Of a stretch of DNA of 64,000 nucleotides, positions 18,226 to 28,065 are shown one piece after another. Under the pieces are notes generated by a model. The model did no database searches, was not told the DNA's origin, and worked only from the letters and a program-made list of their open reading frames with translations. Position 1 is the first letter of the stretch, and every line of letters starts with the position of its first letter. Where the stretch lies: NCBI GenBank assembly GCA_016714015.1, contig JADJNZ010000001.1:186001-250000 (forward strand), in the 5' to 3' direction. A program made the position numbers and the translations under genes. This DNA comes from Gemmatimonadota bacterium. Lineage in GTDB: Bacteria > Gemmatimonadota > Gemmatimonadetes > Gemmatimonadales > Gemmatimonadaceae.

Positions 18226-18356
18226 GGGTCGTTCCGGGGTGAGGGTGGCGGGAATATCGTCCCTCCGCCCCTGACGGGCGAGCCTCCGGGCGGCATCTTC
18301 CCCCGGTCCGCTCGCCCTCCGGCCGATCGCCGGATGCCCTCACCCGCCCGACCCTC

Positions 18357-19316
18357 GTGACCGCCCTCCCGCTTCCCTTCCGTCCGCGTCGGCTCGTCGT
18401 CGGATCGAGCACGCACGCCGAGCTCATCGCCTGGCTGCGCGCCCGGCGGCCCGACCTCGAGTTCCGCGGCGCCCTGCACACCGCGATCACCCCTGACGAC
18501 CTCGCGTGGGCCGATGCGTACATCGGCTTCCGGCGTCCGCCGTCGGCGGCGACGATGGGCGCGGTGCGCTGGGTCCACTGCACCGGCGCGGGCGTCGACT
18601 CCTGGCTCGACGCGCCCGGGCTCGATGCCGGGATCCTGCTCACGCGCACGCCGGAGTCGTTCGGGCCGCCGATCGCCGAGTGGGCGGTCGCGCGCGTCTT
18701 CGCGATCCAGCAGCAGCTGCTCGACGTGGCCGCGGCGCAGCGCGAGGCGCGCTGGGCACCGCGCGACGTGGCGCGCGTCGCGGGGACGCGCGCGTTGATC
18801 GTGGGCACGGGGGACATCGGGCGTGCGATCGCGCGGAGCTTCGACGCGCTGGGGATCACCGTCACCGGCGTCTCGCGGAGCGGGGCGATGGTCGATGCCC
18901 CGTTCGCGGCGGTGCATCGCGTGGACGCGCTGGCCGACCTCGTCGTCGACGCGGACTGGATCGTGCTCGTCGTGCCGGCCACGCGCGAGACGCGCGGGCT
19001 CGTCTCGCGCGCCGTCCTCTCACGGTGTCGCGGTGCGGTGTTGCTCAACGCCGGTCGCGGAGCCGTGGTGGATGAGGCCGCGCTCCCGGAGGCGCTCGCG
19101 CTGGGATGGCTGCGCGCGGCGGCGCTCGACGTCTTCGAGCGCGAGCCGTTGCCGGCGGAGTCGCCGCTCTGGGCCGACCCGCGCGTGCTCGCCTCGCCGC
19201 ACATCTCGGGACTCACCACGATCGATGGCGCGGGGAGCGGATTCCTCGAGTGCCTCGAGTCCCTCGAGGCCGGGCGGATCCCGAAGTGGCAGGTCGATCG
19301 ACTCGCAGGGTATTGA
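18357..19316 (+). CDS. D-2-hydroxyacid dehydrogenase family protein
   Basis: 319 residues from a GTG; no upstream ATG is in frame. The NAD(P)-binding Rossmann motif is VGTGDIGRAIARSFDALG. The catalytic Arg is in LLNAGRGAVVDEAALPEAL, the Glu in VFEREPLPAESPLW and the His in SPHISG, all conserved. The enzyme reduces 2-oxoacids to D-2-hydroxyacids (or the reverse) in the cytoplasm; it is closest in pattern to GhrA/phosphoglycerate dehydrogenase-like members, and the substrate is unspecified. The S9 peptidase gene follows after 25 nt. Confidence 0.9.
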   Translation: MTALPLPFRPRRLVVGSSTHAELIAWLRARRPDLEFRGALHTAITPDDLAWADAYIGFRRPPSAATMGAVRWVHCTGAGVDSWLDAPGLDAGILLTRTPESFGPPIAEWAVARVFAIQQQLLDVAAAQREARWAPRDVARVAGTRALIVGTGDIGRAIARSFDALGITVTGVSRSGAMVDAPFAAVHRVDALADLVVDADWIVLVVPATRETRGLVSRAVLSRCRGAVLLNAGRGAVVDEAALPEALALGWLRAAALDVFEREPLPAESPLWADPRVLASPHISGLTTIDGAGSGFLECLESLEAGRIPKWQVDRLAGY

Positions 19317-19341
19317 CCACTACACGTCACCGGTACCGCGC

Positions 19342-21345
19342 ATGCGCCTCGTCCTCCGCTCCGCCGCCTTCGTGCTCGCCACCGCCTCGACGCTGGCGGC
19401 GCAGTCCCCGTCCTTCGAGGACGTGCTCAGCCTCCGCCAGGCGGGGTCGCCGGCGATGTCGCCGGACGGCCGGCACGTCGCCTTCACGGTGCGCACCACC
19501 GAGTGGAGCGAGAACCGGTACGACACGGAAATCTGGCTCGCGCGCGAAGGCGGCACGCCGATCCAGCTCACGCGCACGGCCAAGGGCGGATCCTCGTCGC
19601 CGCGCTGGTCGCCCGACGGCCAGTGGATCGCCTTCCTGACCGACCGCGGCGACAAGCAGCAGGTCTTCGTGATGGCGCTGTCCGGTGGCGAGGCCTTCCA
19701 GGTGACGGCGTCCAAGGAAGGCGTGAGCGACTTCCGCTGGGCGCCCGACGGACGCGCCATCGCCTTCACCGCCACCGAGGCCGAGAGCGACGCGATGAAG
19801 CAGCGGCGCGAGCGCTTCGGCGAGTACGCGGTGGAGGACGGGGAGTATGCGCTGACGCATCTCTGGATCGCGCCGGTGGTGCCGGAGGAGTGGGCAGCGG
19901 GCAAGCGCCCCGATGCCGCGCGGCTGACCGGTGGCGACACCTTCACCGTGGGGAACTTCTCCTGGTCGCCGGACGCGTCGAGGATCGCCTTCGACCACGC
20001 GGACGACCCGCTCATCAACTCCTGGCGGACGCGGGACATCTCGATCATCACGGTCGCGACCCGTGAGCTGCGTCCGCTGGTCCGCACGCGCGGCAGCGAC
20101 GACTCGCCGGTCTGGTCCCCGGACGGACGGGCGATCGTGTTCGCCTCCGCCGGTGGGGACACGACGGCCAACTACTACAAGAACGGTCTCGTCCTGCGCA
20201 TCCCCGCCGAGGGCGGCGCGACGACGCGGCTGGCCGCGGACTTCGACGAGCAGGTGAGCGGAGTCGCCTGGACCCCGCGCGGCATCTTCTTCAACGGCCG
20301 CACGCGCACGGCATCGCGGCTCTTCCGCATCGACCCCGAACGCGGCACCACCACGGTCGCGGTCGACACGCCGATGAACATCTCGTCCGCCTCCTTCTCG
20401 GCCGACGGATCGCGCTTCGCCTTCCTCACGCAGGACGCGACGCATCTCCCCGAGGTCCACACCGGCGCGCTCGACGGCTTCCGGCCTGCCCCGGTGACGA
20501 CGATGTCCGCGCAGATCGCCGCCTGGCCGATCGGGACCGCGGAGGTGGTCCGCTGGCGGAGTACGGACGGCGCCGAGATCGAGGGCGTGCTGCACAAGCC
20601 GCGCGACTTCGATCCGGCGCGGAAGTACCCCCTGCTCGTCGTCATCCACGGTGGCCCGACGGGGATCGACGTCCCGCAACCGCTGCCGGGGAGCGTCTAT
20701 CCCATCGCGCAGTGGGTGGCGCAGGGCGCGCTCGTGCTGCGTCCCAACTATCGCGGGTCCGCGGGGTACGGCGAGGCATTCCGCGCGCTCAACGTACGCA
20801 ACCTAGGCGTCGGCGACATGTGGGACGTGATGAGCGGCGTCGACCATCTCGCCCGCCAGGGGATCGTCGACACGACGCGCATGGGCGCGATGGGCTGGAG
20901 CCAGGGCGGCTACATCTCGGCCTTCCTCACCACCAACACGACGCGCTTCAAGGCGATCTCCGTCGGCGCCGGCATCTCCAACTGGGTGACCTACTACGTC
21001 GCCACCGACATCCATCCGTTCACGCGGCAGTACCTCAAGAACGACCCGTGGCGCGACGCGGCGATCTACGCCCGGACCTCGCCCATGACGAACATCGTCC
21101 GCGCGCGCACGCCGACGCTGATCCAGCACGGCGAGTTCGACCGCCGCGTGCCGATCCAGAACGCGTACGAGCTCTACCAGGGACTGCAGGATGTCGGCGT
21201 CCCCACACGGCTCGTGGTCTACAAGGGATTCGGGCACGGGATCACGAAGCCCAAGGAGACGCTCGCCGCCCTGCGACACAACTGGGCGTGGTTCGGTCGA
21301 TACGTCTTCGGCGACTCGGTGACGCCACTGCTCGGGGAACGCTGA
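19342..21345 (+). CDS. Secreted S9 (prolyl oligopeptidase-type) serine peptidase
   Basis: 667 residues from the ATG at 19342. The signal peptide ends LAAQS. Residues about 25-410 form a PD40/WD40-like propeller (AMSPDGRHVAFTV; PRWSPDGQWIAFLTD; PVWSPDGRAIVFAS). The alpha/beta-hydrolase domain has HGGPTG, catalytic S520 in GWSQGGY, D600 in HGEFDRRVP, and H632 in GFGHG. It would cleave small peptides, perhaps after dipeptide or proline positions, in the periplasm. It lies 19 nt before a TonB-type receptor gene, which suggests receptor-plus-peptidase use of peptides. Confidence 0.93.
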   Translation: MRLVLRSAAFVLATASTLAAQSPSFEDVLSLRQAGSPAMSPDGRHVAFTVRTTEWSENRYDTEIWLAREGGTPIQLTRTAKGGSSSPRWSPDGQWIAFLTDRGDKQQVFVMALSGGEAFQVTASKEGVSDFRWAPDGRAIAFTATEAESDAMKQRRERFGEYAVEDGEYALTHLWIAPVVPEEWAAGKRPDAARLTGGDTFTVGNFSWSPDASRIAFDHADDPLINSWRTRDISIITVATRELRPLVRTRGSDDSPVWSPDGRAIVFASAGGDTTANYYKNGLVLRIPAEGGATTRLAADFDEQVSGVAWTPRGIFFNGRTRTASRLFRIDPERGTTTVAVDTPMNISSASFSADGSRFAFLTQDATHLPEVHTGALDGFRPAPVTTMSAQIAAWPIGTAEVVRWRSTDGAEIEGVLHKPRDFDPARKYPLLVVIHGGPTGIDVPQPLPGSVYPIAQWVAQGALVLRPNYRGSAGYGEAFRALNVRNLGVGDMWDVMSGVDHLARQGIVDTTRMGAMGWSQGGYISAFLTTNTTRFKAISVGAGISNWVTYYVATDIHPFTRQYLKNDPWRDAAIYARTSPMTNIVRARTPTLIQHGEFDRRVPIQNAYELYQGLQDVGVPTRLVVYKGFGHGITKPKETLAALRHNWAWFGRYVFGDSVTPLLGER

Positions 21346-21364
21346 TGCGGTCCGGGGACCGCAC

Positions 21365-23983
21365 GTGAGCCCAGGCGCCCGTCGCGCGACCGCATGCCTG
21401 CTCGCATGCCTGGTCCTGCTGGCCGTGTCACTCACCGTGCCGCTGCGCACGGCCGCGGCGCAAGCTCGCCAAGACCGCACGCCATCCCGCGCCGTCGGCG
21501 GCACCGTCCTCGACTCGGCGACGATCGCGGCGAGCCCGGCGCGCACGCTGGCCGACCTGCTCTCCGGCCGCGTCCCGGGATTGAACGTCACGTACACCAC
21601 GGGGGCACCCGGCTTCGCGCCGGAGATCACGGCGCGCGGGTCGGCCTCGCGATACGGGCCGGGACGCCCGCTGCTCTACGTGGATGGCGTGCTGATGCGC
21701 GAGGATCCGCATCAACTCGGACTGGGCGAGGCGCTCGACCGGCAGGTGCCCGCGCCGGCGTGGAGCTTGCCGACGTCGGAGATCGCCGAGGTGGAGGTCG
21801 TCCTCGGTCCGGCGGCCGGGACGCTCCTCGCGTTCGGTGCCCCGCGCGGCGCGGTGATGGTCCGCACGCGGCGCGGCGGCGGCGCGTGGCGTTCGACGGG
21901 ATCCGTCGAGGCGGTCGCACAGTCCGCTCCTGCACCGTTCTCCAGCCGCCTGCTGAATCGCGGCCTCGTCATCGGCGGCGGCACCACGGACTTCTGCCCG
22001 CTCACCGACCAGGCGACCGGCTACTGCGTGCAGACGAGCAGCTACACGGCGCGACCGTTCGGCGGCGAGACGCCGTTCCGTTCGGCGGCCGCGATGCGCG
22101 CCGACGTCTCCGCCACCGGGGACACGCCACTCGGCGCGCTGCGGGTCGGTGCGGCCTTCGACCAGGCGCCCGCGGTGCTCGCCCGCGATGCGGTGGAGCG
22201 CCTCGATCTCTCGCTCGCGGCACGTTCGCGCGCATGGCGTGGCCTCTCGGCGACCCTCGATGCGCGCGTGTCACGTCACGCCGGCGCGTACGTGCGGCGC
22301 GGCGAAGGGGGCGTGGGCGAGCTCGGCACCAATCTCATCCAGCCCACGGACACCACCTTCGGCGCGGCGTTTCGGACCGTCGACTCGACCATCGCGCGCG
22401 CCACGCCCTATCGCAGCGAGCGCGAGAGCGCGTCGCTCGATGTGCGATGGGCGCCGCGTGACGGACTCCTCGTCTATGCGCAGGGCACCGCCACGCGCGC
22501 CGCGCGGCAGAACGACCTCACCGTCGCGCTCTACAGCGCGTTCGCGCCGTTCGCGTACGGCGGGACCGAGCGGACGTTCAACGCGTACCTCGAGACGCTT
22601 GGGTCGGGCACCGCCGGGGTGCGCTACACGCGCGCGCTCTGGCGCTCGCTGCGCGCGAGCGCCGAGATCGGCGGGCACCGGACCAACGTCGACCAGCACG
22701 AGGAGCGCCTGCGGACGCGGGAGAGCACCGTCGGCACCTCCACGCTCGAGGACCGCGCCGCCTCGCCGGACATCCGCGGCAGTTCCTTCTTCACCGCCGC
22801 GCGGCTGGAACTCGGACCGGCCCGCTGGATCAGCGGCGGATTCCGCAAGGAGACCACGACGCTGTTCGGCCGCGCCTATGGTGACGACCCGTTCAACACG
22901 CTGCAAGCCGCGTGGACCATCTCGCAGGAACGCTTCTTCCCGAAGGTCCCCGGTGTCGATCGGGTGCACCTGCGGGCCGCGTACGGGGAGTCGGGAGACC
23001 ACGAGGCGGTGCTCGCGGTCGGGACCGCCTTCGCGTTCACCCCGGGCGTGTCCGAGGGGCCGGCGCGACGGCTGCAGCGTACGCTCGAACGCGAAGCGGG
23101 GGCTGATCTCGACCTGTTCGACGGCCGCGTGCAGTTGCGCGGGACCGCCTTCGCGCGCGCGCTCCGCGACGGCTATCTGCCGAGCGGCGCCCCGCCGGGG
23201 AGCGGCGGGGCGGCGCTGGTGTTCGCCTCATGGGTCACGCACGGGCATGAGTGGTCGCTCGTGCGCCCGGCGCGCGGGACCGGTCCCTTCCGTTGGAGCG
23301 GGGCGGTCCACTGGTCGAGCGCGCGCACGCGCATCACGCCGCTGAACGCGCCGACGCTCCAGTCCACGCTGCAGGGCGGATCGGTCGTGCGCTTCGCGCC
23401 GGGTGAGTGGTTCGGGGCGATGCAGGCCGCGCGCCACTACTTCTCCGATGCCAACGACGACGGCATCATCGACGCGAGCGAGATCACCATCGGCGCGCCG
23501 ACCTTCGTCGGCGTCACGCAGCCAACGGACCTCGTCGGGGCCACGTTCACCGCCTCATGGCGTGAGTGGCTGCGCGCGGGCGTCACGCTCGACGGGAAGT
23601 TCGGCCACGTCCGCGCAAACGGCACGGCGCGCTACGCCTGCCAGGCGCTCGTCTGTGACGGCCTCTACGCGGGGACGCTGGCCGAGCAGGCGCTCGCCGT
23701 GGCGAGTGGCTATTCGGGGACCTTCACCGGACCGGTGCACGCCGCGGACTTCGTGCGCGCGCGCGAGCTCTGGGTGCGCGTCGCGATCGCGTCGCGGTTC
23801 GTCCCTCGCGCCCTCGGCGGCGCCGCGCTCACGCTCGCCGTGCGCAACGTGGGGAGCTGGTCGCGCTACCCGTCGGGCGATCCCGAGGTCGGCAGCTTCG
23901 CCTTCCCCACCGTCCAGCGCGGCGACTACTTCACGCCGGCGCTGCCGCGCCTCGTCTCGCTGCGCCTCGACCTCGTGCCCTGA
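21365..23983 (+). CDS. TonB-dependent/SusC-like receptor
   Basis: 872 residues from a GTG at 21365. The signal peptide ends TAAAQA. The plug domain shows SKIP-like LADLLSGRVPGLNVTYTTG and PLLYVDGVLMRED, as in SusC-type receptors (no CarboxypepD domain at the N-terminus), then a beta-barrel. DANDDGIIDASEI within the barrel is a calcium-binding EF-hand-like loop, common in SusC/RagA loops. The end (YFTPALPRLVSLRLDLVP) lacks a terminal aromatic. No SusD partner is adjacent. It is the third gene of an apparent operon with a hydroxyacid dehydrogenase and an S9 peptidase. Confidence 0.82.
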   Translation: MSPGARRATACLLACLVLLAVSLTVPLRTAAAQARQDRTPSRAVGGTVLDSATIAASPARTLADLLSGRVPGLNVTYTTGAPGFAPEITARGSASRYGPGRPLLYVDGVLMREDPHQLGLGEALDRQVPAPAWSLPTSEIAEVEVVLGPAAGTLLAFGAPRGAVMVRTRRGGGAWRSTGSVEAVAQSAPAPFSSRLLNRGLVIGGGTTDFCPLTDQATGYCVQTSSYTARPFGGETPFRSAAAMRADVSATGDTPLGALRVGAAFDQAPAVLARDAVERLDLSLAARSRAWRGLSATLDARVSRHAGAYVRRGEGGVGELGTNLIQPTDTTFGAAFRTVDSTIARATPYRSERESASLDVRWAPRDGLLVYAQGTATRAARQNDLTVALYSAFAPFAYGGTERTFNAYLETLGSGTAGVRYTRALWRSLRASAEIGGHRTNVDQHEERLRTRESTVGTSTLEDRAASPDIRGSSFFTAARLELGPARWISGGFRKETTTLFGRAYGDDPFNTLQAAWTISQERFFPKVPGVDRVHLRAAYGESGDHEAVLAVGTAFAFTPGVSEGPARRLQRTLEREAGADLDLFDGRVQLRGTAFARALRDGYLPSGAPPGSGGAALVFASWVTHGHEWSLVRPARGTGPFRWSGAVHWSSARTRITPLNAPTLQSTLQGGSVVRFAPGEWFGAMQAARHYFSDANDDGIIDASEITIGAPTFVGVTQPTDLVGATFTASWREWLRAGVTLDGKFGHVRANGTARYACQALVCDGLYAGTLAEQALAVASGYSGTFTGPVHAADFVRARELWVRVAIASRFVPRALGGAALTLAVRNVGSWSRYPSGDPEVGSFAFPTVQRGDYFTPALPRLVSLRLDLVP

Positions 23984-24004
23984 CTCGCGGGACCGCGCCG
24001 CGGC

Positions 24005-25249
24005 TCACCCGGCGAAGAGGCCGATGAAGAGCTGACAGAAGAGCGCGCCGAGGATGGTCATCGAGAGCCCCCAGAGCAGCAGGCTGCGGAAGAGGCGGGC
24101 CGGCTCCTGTCCGGTCGGCAGTGCGGCGATGCAGAGCGCCCCGAGCGTGGAGAGCGGCGAGACGTCGACGAGCGCGGCGCCGACGTTGATGCTCAGGGCG
24201 ATCTCGAGCGGGTCCCCGCCGCCCAGCCGCTGCACCAGCCCCGGGACCGACGGCAGGAAGGTCGGATAGACCACGCCCGACGTCGAACTGTACGTGGAGA
24301 TGGTCCCGGTGATGAACGCGATCACGCCGTTCACGCTCGCCGGCGACGCGACGCGGGCGAGCAGGTCGGTGAAGAGCGCCATCCCGCCGGTCCCTTCGAG
24401 CACGCCGATGAGCACGCTCACGCCGCACACCATCACGAGCACGCTCCACGGCACCGCCTTCACCATCGCGGCATCGTCGGCGGTGCGGGCGAGCACGAGC
24501 ACCGCCGCCGCGGCGAACGCGGCGAGCCCGAGATTCACCTTGAGCACGACCACGGCGAGGATCCAGAGCGCCCCGACGCCCAGCGTGAAGCGATGCGCAC
24601 GCGCGAACGGCGTCGGCGTCTCGCGCGCGAGAGTCGCGCCCGCGCGGAGCAGGGCCGGCCCGCCGAAGAGCGCCCACGCCAGCCCGCCCGCGAGCGCGTG
24701 CGCGACGAAGTTCGCCGCCCAGACCCGCCACTCGTGTCCGGCGAGCCCCGCCTTCTCCATCGCCGAGGCGACGATCACGCCGACGGCGCTGAAGGGCGAG
24801 AGATTCCCGGCGTTCGCGCCGTTGCCGATCATGAGCGCCGTGAGCAGCACCGGCACGCCGGCGCGGACGCCGGCCGCCATCGCGAGCGGGGCGAGCAGGG
24901 CGAGCGTCGCGATCGCGCCGGGCCCGAGCGTGCTGATCGCGCACGCGAGCACGAAGAACAGCGCCGGCAGCAGGCCCGCGCGACCGGCCGCGAGCGCGAG
25001 CGAGCGCTGCGTGAGCGCGGCCATCGTCCCGTTCACCTGCGCCACGCCGAAGAGGAGCGTCACCCCCAGCAGCGTGAGGAAGAGCGACGACGGGAACGCC
25101 GCCATCAGCTGGTCCGGCTTCCATCCCGCCGCGTAGACCGCGATGGGCCAGGCGAGCGCGACGGCGAGCACCCCCACGTTGAGTCGCGTCCCGAAGCTCG
25201 CGACGACGACCACGAGGATCGCGACGAGCGAGAGTTCGGCGGGGCTCAC
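24005..25249 (-). CDS. matC: MatC-like malonate/dicarboxylate carrier
   Basis: 414 residues, about 12 hydrophobic segments. FPSSLFLTLLGVTLLFGVAQVNGT is the MatC_N signature, and later features (NLSPFSAVGV in the middle, TISTYSSTSGVVYPT, VDVSPLSTLGA) match the ion-transporter superfamily repeat hairpins. The protein would import malonate or a related dicarboxylate across the inner membrane. It starts with a GTG overlapping the acyl-CoA synthetase stop by 4 nt (GTGA), exactly the order of Rhizobium matB-matC, but no malonyl-CoA decarboxylase (matA) is nearby. Confidence 0.8.
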   Translation of the reverse strand: MSPAELSLVAILVVVVASFGTRLNVGVLAVALAWPIAVYAAGWKPDQLMAAFPSSLFLTLLGVTLLFGVAQVNGTMAALTQRSLALAAGRAGLLPALFFVLACAISTLGPGAIATLALLAPLAMAAGVRAGVPVLLTALMIGNGANAGNLSPFSAVGVIVASAMEKAGLAGHEWRVWAANFVAHALAGGLAWALFGGPALLRAGATLARETPTPFARAHRFTLGVGALWILAVVVLKVNLGLAAFAAAAVLVLARTADDAAMVKAVPWSVLVMVCGVSVLIGVLEGTGGMALFTDLLARVASPASVNGVIAFITGTISTYSSTSGVVYPTFLPSVPGLVQRLGGGDPLEIALSINVGAALVDVSPLSTLGALCIAALPTGQEPARLFRSLLLWGLSMTILGALFCQLFIGLFAG

Positions 25250-26724
25250 GTGGCCTTTGACGCGAGCAGGTGCTTCTGGACCTTCCCCAGCGCGGTCCGC
25301 GGCAGCGCATCGAGCCGCACCCAGCGCCGCGGCACCTTGAAGGACGCGAGCTCGGCGCGCACACGCTGCTCGAGCGCGTCGAGGTCGAGCCCGGCATCAC
25401 CCACGACGTACGCGACCGGCACCTCGCCGCGCACCGGATCGGCCTCGCCGGTGACCGCGGCCTCACGCACTCCGGGGAGCGTGGTGAGCAACTCCTCGAT
25501 CTCGCGCGGATAGATGTTGAACCCGCCCGAGATGATCAGGTCGCTGCGCCGTCCCTGCAGCGTGATGTAGCCGTCGGCCGCGCGCACACCGATGTCGCCG
25601 GTGCGGAACCAGCCGTCCTTGAACGCGGCCGCCGTCGCCTCGGGCCACTCCCAGTAGCCGCGACAGACGTTCGGCCCGCGCACCCAGAGCTCGCCGACCG
25701 CGTCGGCACCCGCGACGTGCCCCTCGTGGTCGCGGATCTCCACGTCGGTCATCGGCAACGGCAACCCGACGGTCCCAGCGCGGCGCTCCCCGACGAGCGG
25801 ATTGCTCACGTTCATCAGCGTCTCGGTCATCCCGTAGCGTTCGAGGATGACATGACCGAAGCGTTCGCGGAACTGTTCGAGCACCTGCGCCGGGAGCGGC
25901 GCCGAACCCGAGACGAAGAGCCGCATCCCGGCGCCGATCGCGCGCGCGCGCGCCGCCTCCGCCTCCAGCAGCCGCACGTACATCGTCGGCACGCCGAAGA
26001 ACAGCGTGGGGCGGTACGCCTCGAACCAGCCGAGCGCCTCCTCGCGGTCGAACCGCTCGACGAGCTTCATGTGGCAGCCGCTCACGAGCCAGCATTGCAC
26101 CCCGTTGCCGAGCCCATGCACGTGGAAGAGCGGCAGCGCGGCGAGATAGCGGTCGTGGCGCGTGATGTCCCACGCCGCGCAGAGCGCGAGCGCGTTCGCG
26201 CCGAAGTTGCCGTGCGTGAGCACCGCCCCCTTCGCCACGCCGGTCGTGCCGGAGGTGTAGATGATCGCCGCCGGTGTCGCCGCGTCGGCGCGCGGCGCGT
26301 GCGGCCGCCCGTCAGGCGCTGCGTCCGCCTCGGCCGCGAGCGCGTCCACGTCCCAGAGCGCGGTCCCCGCCGGAAGGTCGGCCGCCCGGTCCGGCGTCGT
26401 CACGACGGCGAGCGGCTTGGCGTCGCCCACGATGTGTGCGATCTCGCGACCCTTGTACAGCACGTTGATCGGCACGACGATCGCGCCGAGCTTGAGGCAG
26501 GCGATCCAGAGGTCGATCACCTCCACGCGGTTGGCCAGGCAGAACGCCAGCCGATCGCCCGCGCCGAGGCCGCGCGCCCGGAGCGCCGCGGCAAGGCGGT
26601 CACTCCGCCGGTCGATCTCGCCGAAGGTGAAGTGCCGTGTGGCGCCGTCCGCGCCGGCGCACTCGAGCGCGGGCGCGTCCGCGCGGCCGCGCAGCGAGAG
26701 GTCGTAGAGGTCGAGGAGGGACAT
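25246..26724 (-). CDS. matB: Malonyl-CoA synthetase-like AMP-forming ligase (MatB/ACSF3 group)
   Basis: 492 residues. The AMP-binding fold includes IYTSGTTGVAKGAVLTHGN (P-loop), LPLFHVHGLGNG, FGVPTMYVRLL, MRLFVSGSAPLPA, the adenylate motif LERYGMTET followed by LMNVSNP and RAGTVGLPLP, WFRTGDIG, and the C-terminal lysine region LPRTALGKVQK. These combined segments are closer to MatB than to general fatty-acyl-CoA ligases. It would convert malonate, ATP and CoA into malonyl-CoA. The coupled MatC-like carrier supports malonate, although another short dicarboxylate remains possible. Confidence 0.78.
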   Translation of the reverse strand: MSLLDLYDLSLRGRADAPALECAGADGATRHFTFGEIDRRSDRLAAALRARGLGAGDRLAFCLANRVEVIDLWIACLKLGAIVVPINVLYKGREIAHIVGDAKPLAVVTTPDRAADLPAGTALWDVDALAAEADAAPDGRPHAPRADAATPAAIIYTSGTTGVAKGAVLTHGNFGANALALCAAWDITRHDRYLAALPLFHVHGLGNGVQCWLVSGCHMKLVERFDREEALGWFEAYRPTLFFGVPTMYVRLLEAEAARARAIGAGMRLFVSGSAPLPAQVLEQFRERFGHVILERYGMTETLMNVSNPLVGERRAGTVGLPLPMTDVEIRDHEGHVAGADAVGELWVRGPNVCRGYWEWPEATAAAFKDGWFRTGDIGVRAADGYITLQGRRSDLIISGGFNIYPREIEELLTTLPGVREAAVTGEADPVRGEVPVAYVVGDAGLDLDALEQRVRAELASFKVPRRWVRLDALPRTALGKVQKHLLASKAT

Positions 26725-26763
26725 GCGAAGGGGAAGGTACGACCTCCCGACCCCGCTCGTCCA

Positions 26764-28065
26764 TCAGCGGCGCGCGGGAAACCGCGCGGGCGTGCGCGCC
26801 GTCAGCCGCGCGAACTCGGCCGCGATCGCGTCGAACACGCGCTCGTCCTCGATCACCGCCCCGCCCACCGGCGCCGGCTGCGCCGACCACACCACGATGA
26901 CCACGCGCGCCGCCGGGTTCACGTAGAGGAACTGCCCGTGGATGCCCTGGGCGCTGAACGCGCGGTCGCCGCGTCCCGCCGGCGTGGTCGCGGGCCACCA
27001 CATGTAGCCGTACTCCAGCGGCGTGCCGTCACGCAGGAACTTCGCCGACGTCGCCTCGGCCACCCAGCCCGGCGGCAGCACGGTGTCGGTGCCGATGATG
27101 CCCTCGTCGAGGATGAACTGCCCGAAGCGCCCGTAGTCGCGCAGGGTCGCACTGATCCCGCTCCCCCCGATCTCCACGCCATCCGGCGAGTCGAGCCACC
27201 AGCGCGCCTCGGCCTCAGTGCCCAACGGTTGCCAGATCCGCTCCGACAGATACTCGGCGAGCGGGCGCTTCAGCGCGCCACGCAGGACCTCGGCCAGTAC
27301 CTGCGTCTCGCCCGTGCTGTAGGTGTTCACCGTGCCCGGTGGCGCCGCGCGCGGCAGGGCGCGCATCACCGCGAGCGCTCCCCCCGGGAGCTGCGCGATC
27401 TGCGCCTCGAGGAGGCGACGGCGATCGCTCGTGGGGTCCGTGTAGCGCTCCGTCCACCGCACGCCGGAACTCATCATGAGGACGTCGCGGATGCTCACCC
27501 CCTCGTACGCGCTCCCGGCGAGCGACGGCACGTAGCGCGTGACCGAGTCGTCGATCGACCGGATGAGGCCATCGCGGAGCGCCGCGCCGACGAGCGTCGC
27601 GCTCACCGACTTGGCGATCGACATGCTCATCCAGCGCGTGCGGGGCCCATTGCCGTAGCGGTAGCGCTCCACCGCGATCCGCCCGTCGGCGAGGATCAGG
27701 AGGCCGGCGACGCGGTTCCGCTCCATGTAGGTGGAGAGGTCGTAGGTCGAGTCGCCGATGCTGAACCGGAAGGCGGGCAAGGTGCGCGCCGAGGGCGGCA
27801 GCGCGCGCGGCCGCCGCGGCGCGGCGATCACGCGCGTGGGGAAGAGCCGGTGGATGTTGCGGAAGGTGTGCACCGCGAGCGAGTCGCTGAGCGTGCCGTC
27901 GTAGGACTCGCGCACCGTGCCGATCGCCTCGCGTTCGTGCGGGTAGCGGTCGGGGGGCGGCGCGATCGTGTCGCAGGCGGCGAGCGCGGCGACCAGTGCG
28001 CCGGCGAGCGCCAGCAGGGAGCGTGCCCCCGGTCGCCCCGCCCTCCCCGCGGACTGCACGCTCAC
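26764..28065 (-). CDS. Beta-lactamase-family serine hydrolase, predicted lipoprotein
   Basis: 433 residues from a GTG overlapping the upstream stop by 4 nt. The signal ends LAALAAC with cysteine 31 in a lipobox, so it is a predicted lipoprotein. The class C beta-lactamase fold has the SxxK motif in MSMSIAKSVSA, a tyrosine motif region in NTYSTGETQVL, and HGQFLYVNP in place of the HxG box. Such proteins act as esterases, DD-peptidases or amidases; the substrate is unknown. The gene lies inside the run that starts with the giant repeat protein. Confidence 0.85.
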   Translation of the reverse strand: MSVQSAGRAGRPGARSLLALAGALVAALAACDTIAPPPDRYPHEREAIGTVRESYDGTLSDSLAVHTFRNIHRLFPTRVIAAPRRPRALPPSARTLPAFRFSIGDSTYDLSTYMERNRVAGLLILADGRIAVERYRYGNGPRTRWMSMSIAKSVSATLVGAALRDGLIRSIDDSVTRYVPSLAGSAYEGVSIRDVLMMSSGVRWTERYTDPTSDRRRLLEAQIAQLPGGALAVMRALPRAAPPGTVNTYSTGETQVLAEVLRGALKRPLAEYLSERIWQPLGTEAEARWWLDSPDGVEIGGSGISATLRDYGRFGQFILDEGIIGTDTVLPPGWVAEATSAKFLRDGTPLEYGYMWWPATTPAGRGDRAFSAQGIHGQFLYVNPAARVVIVVWSAQPAPVGGAVIEDERVFDAIAAEFARLTARTPARFPARR

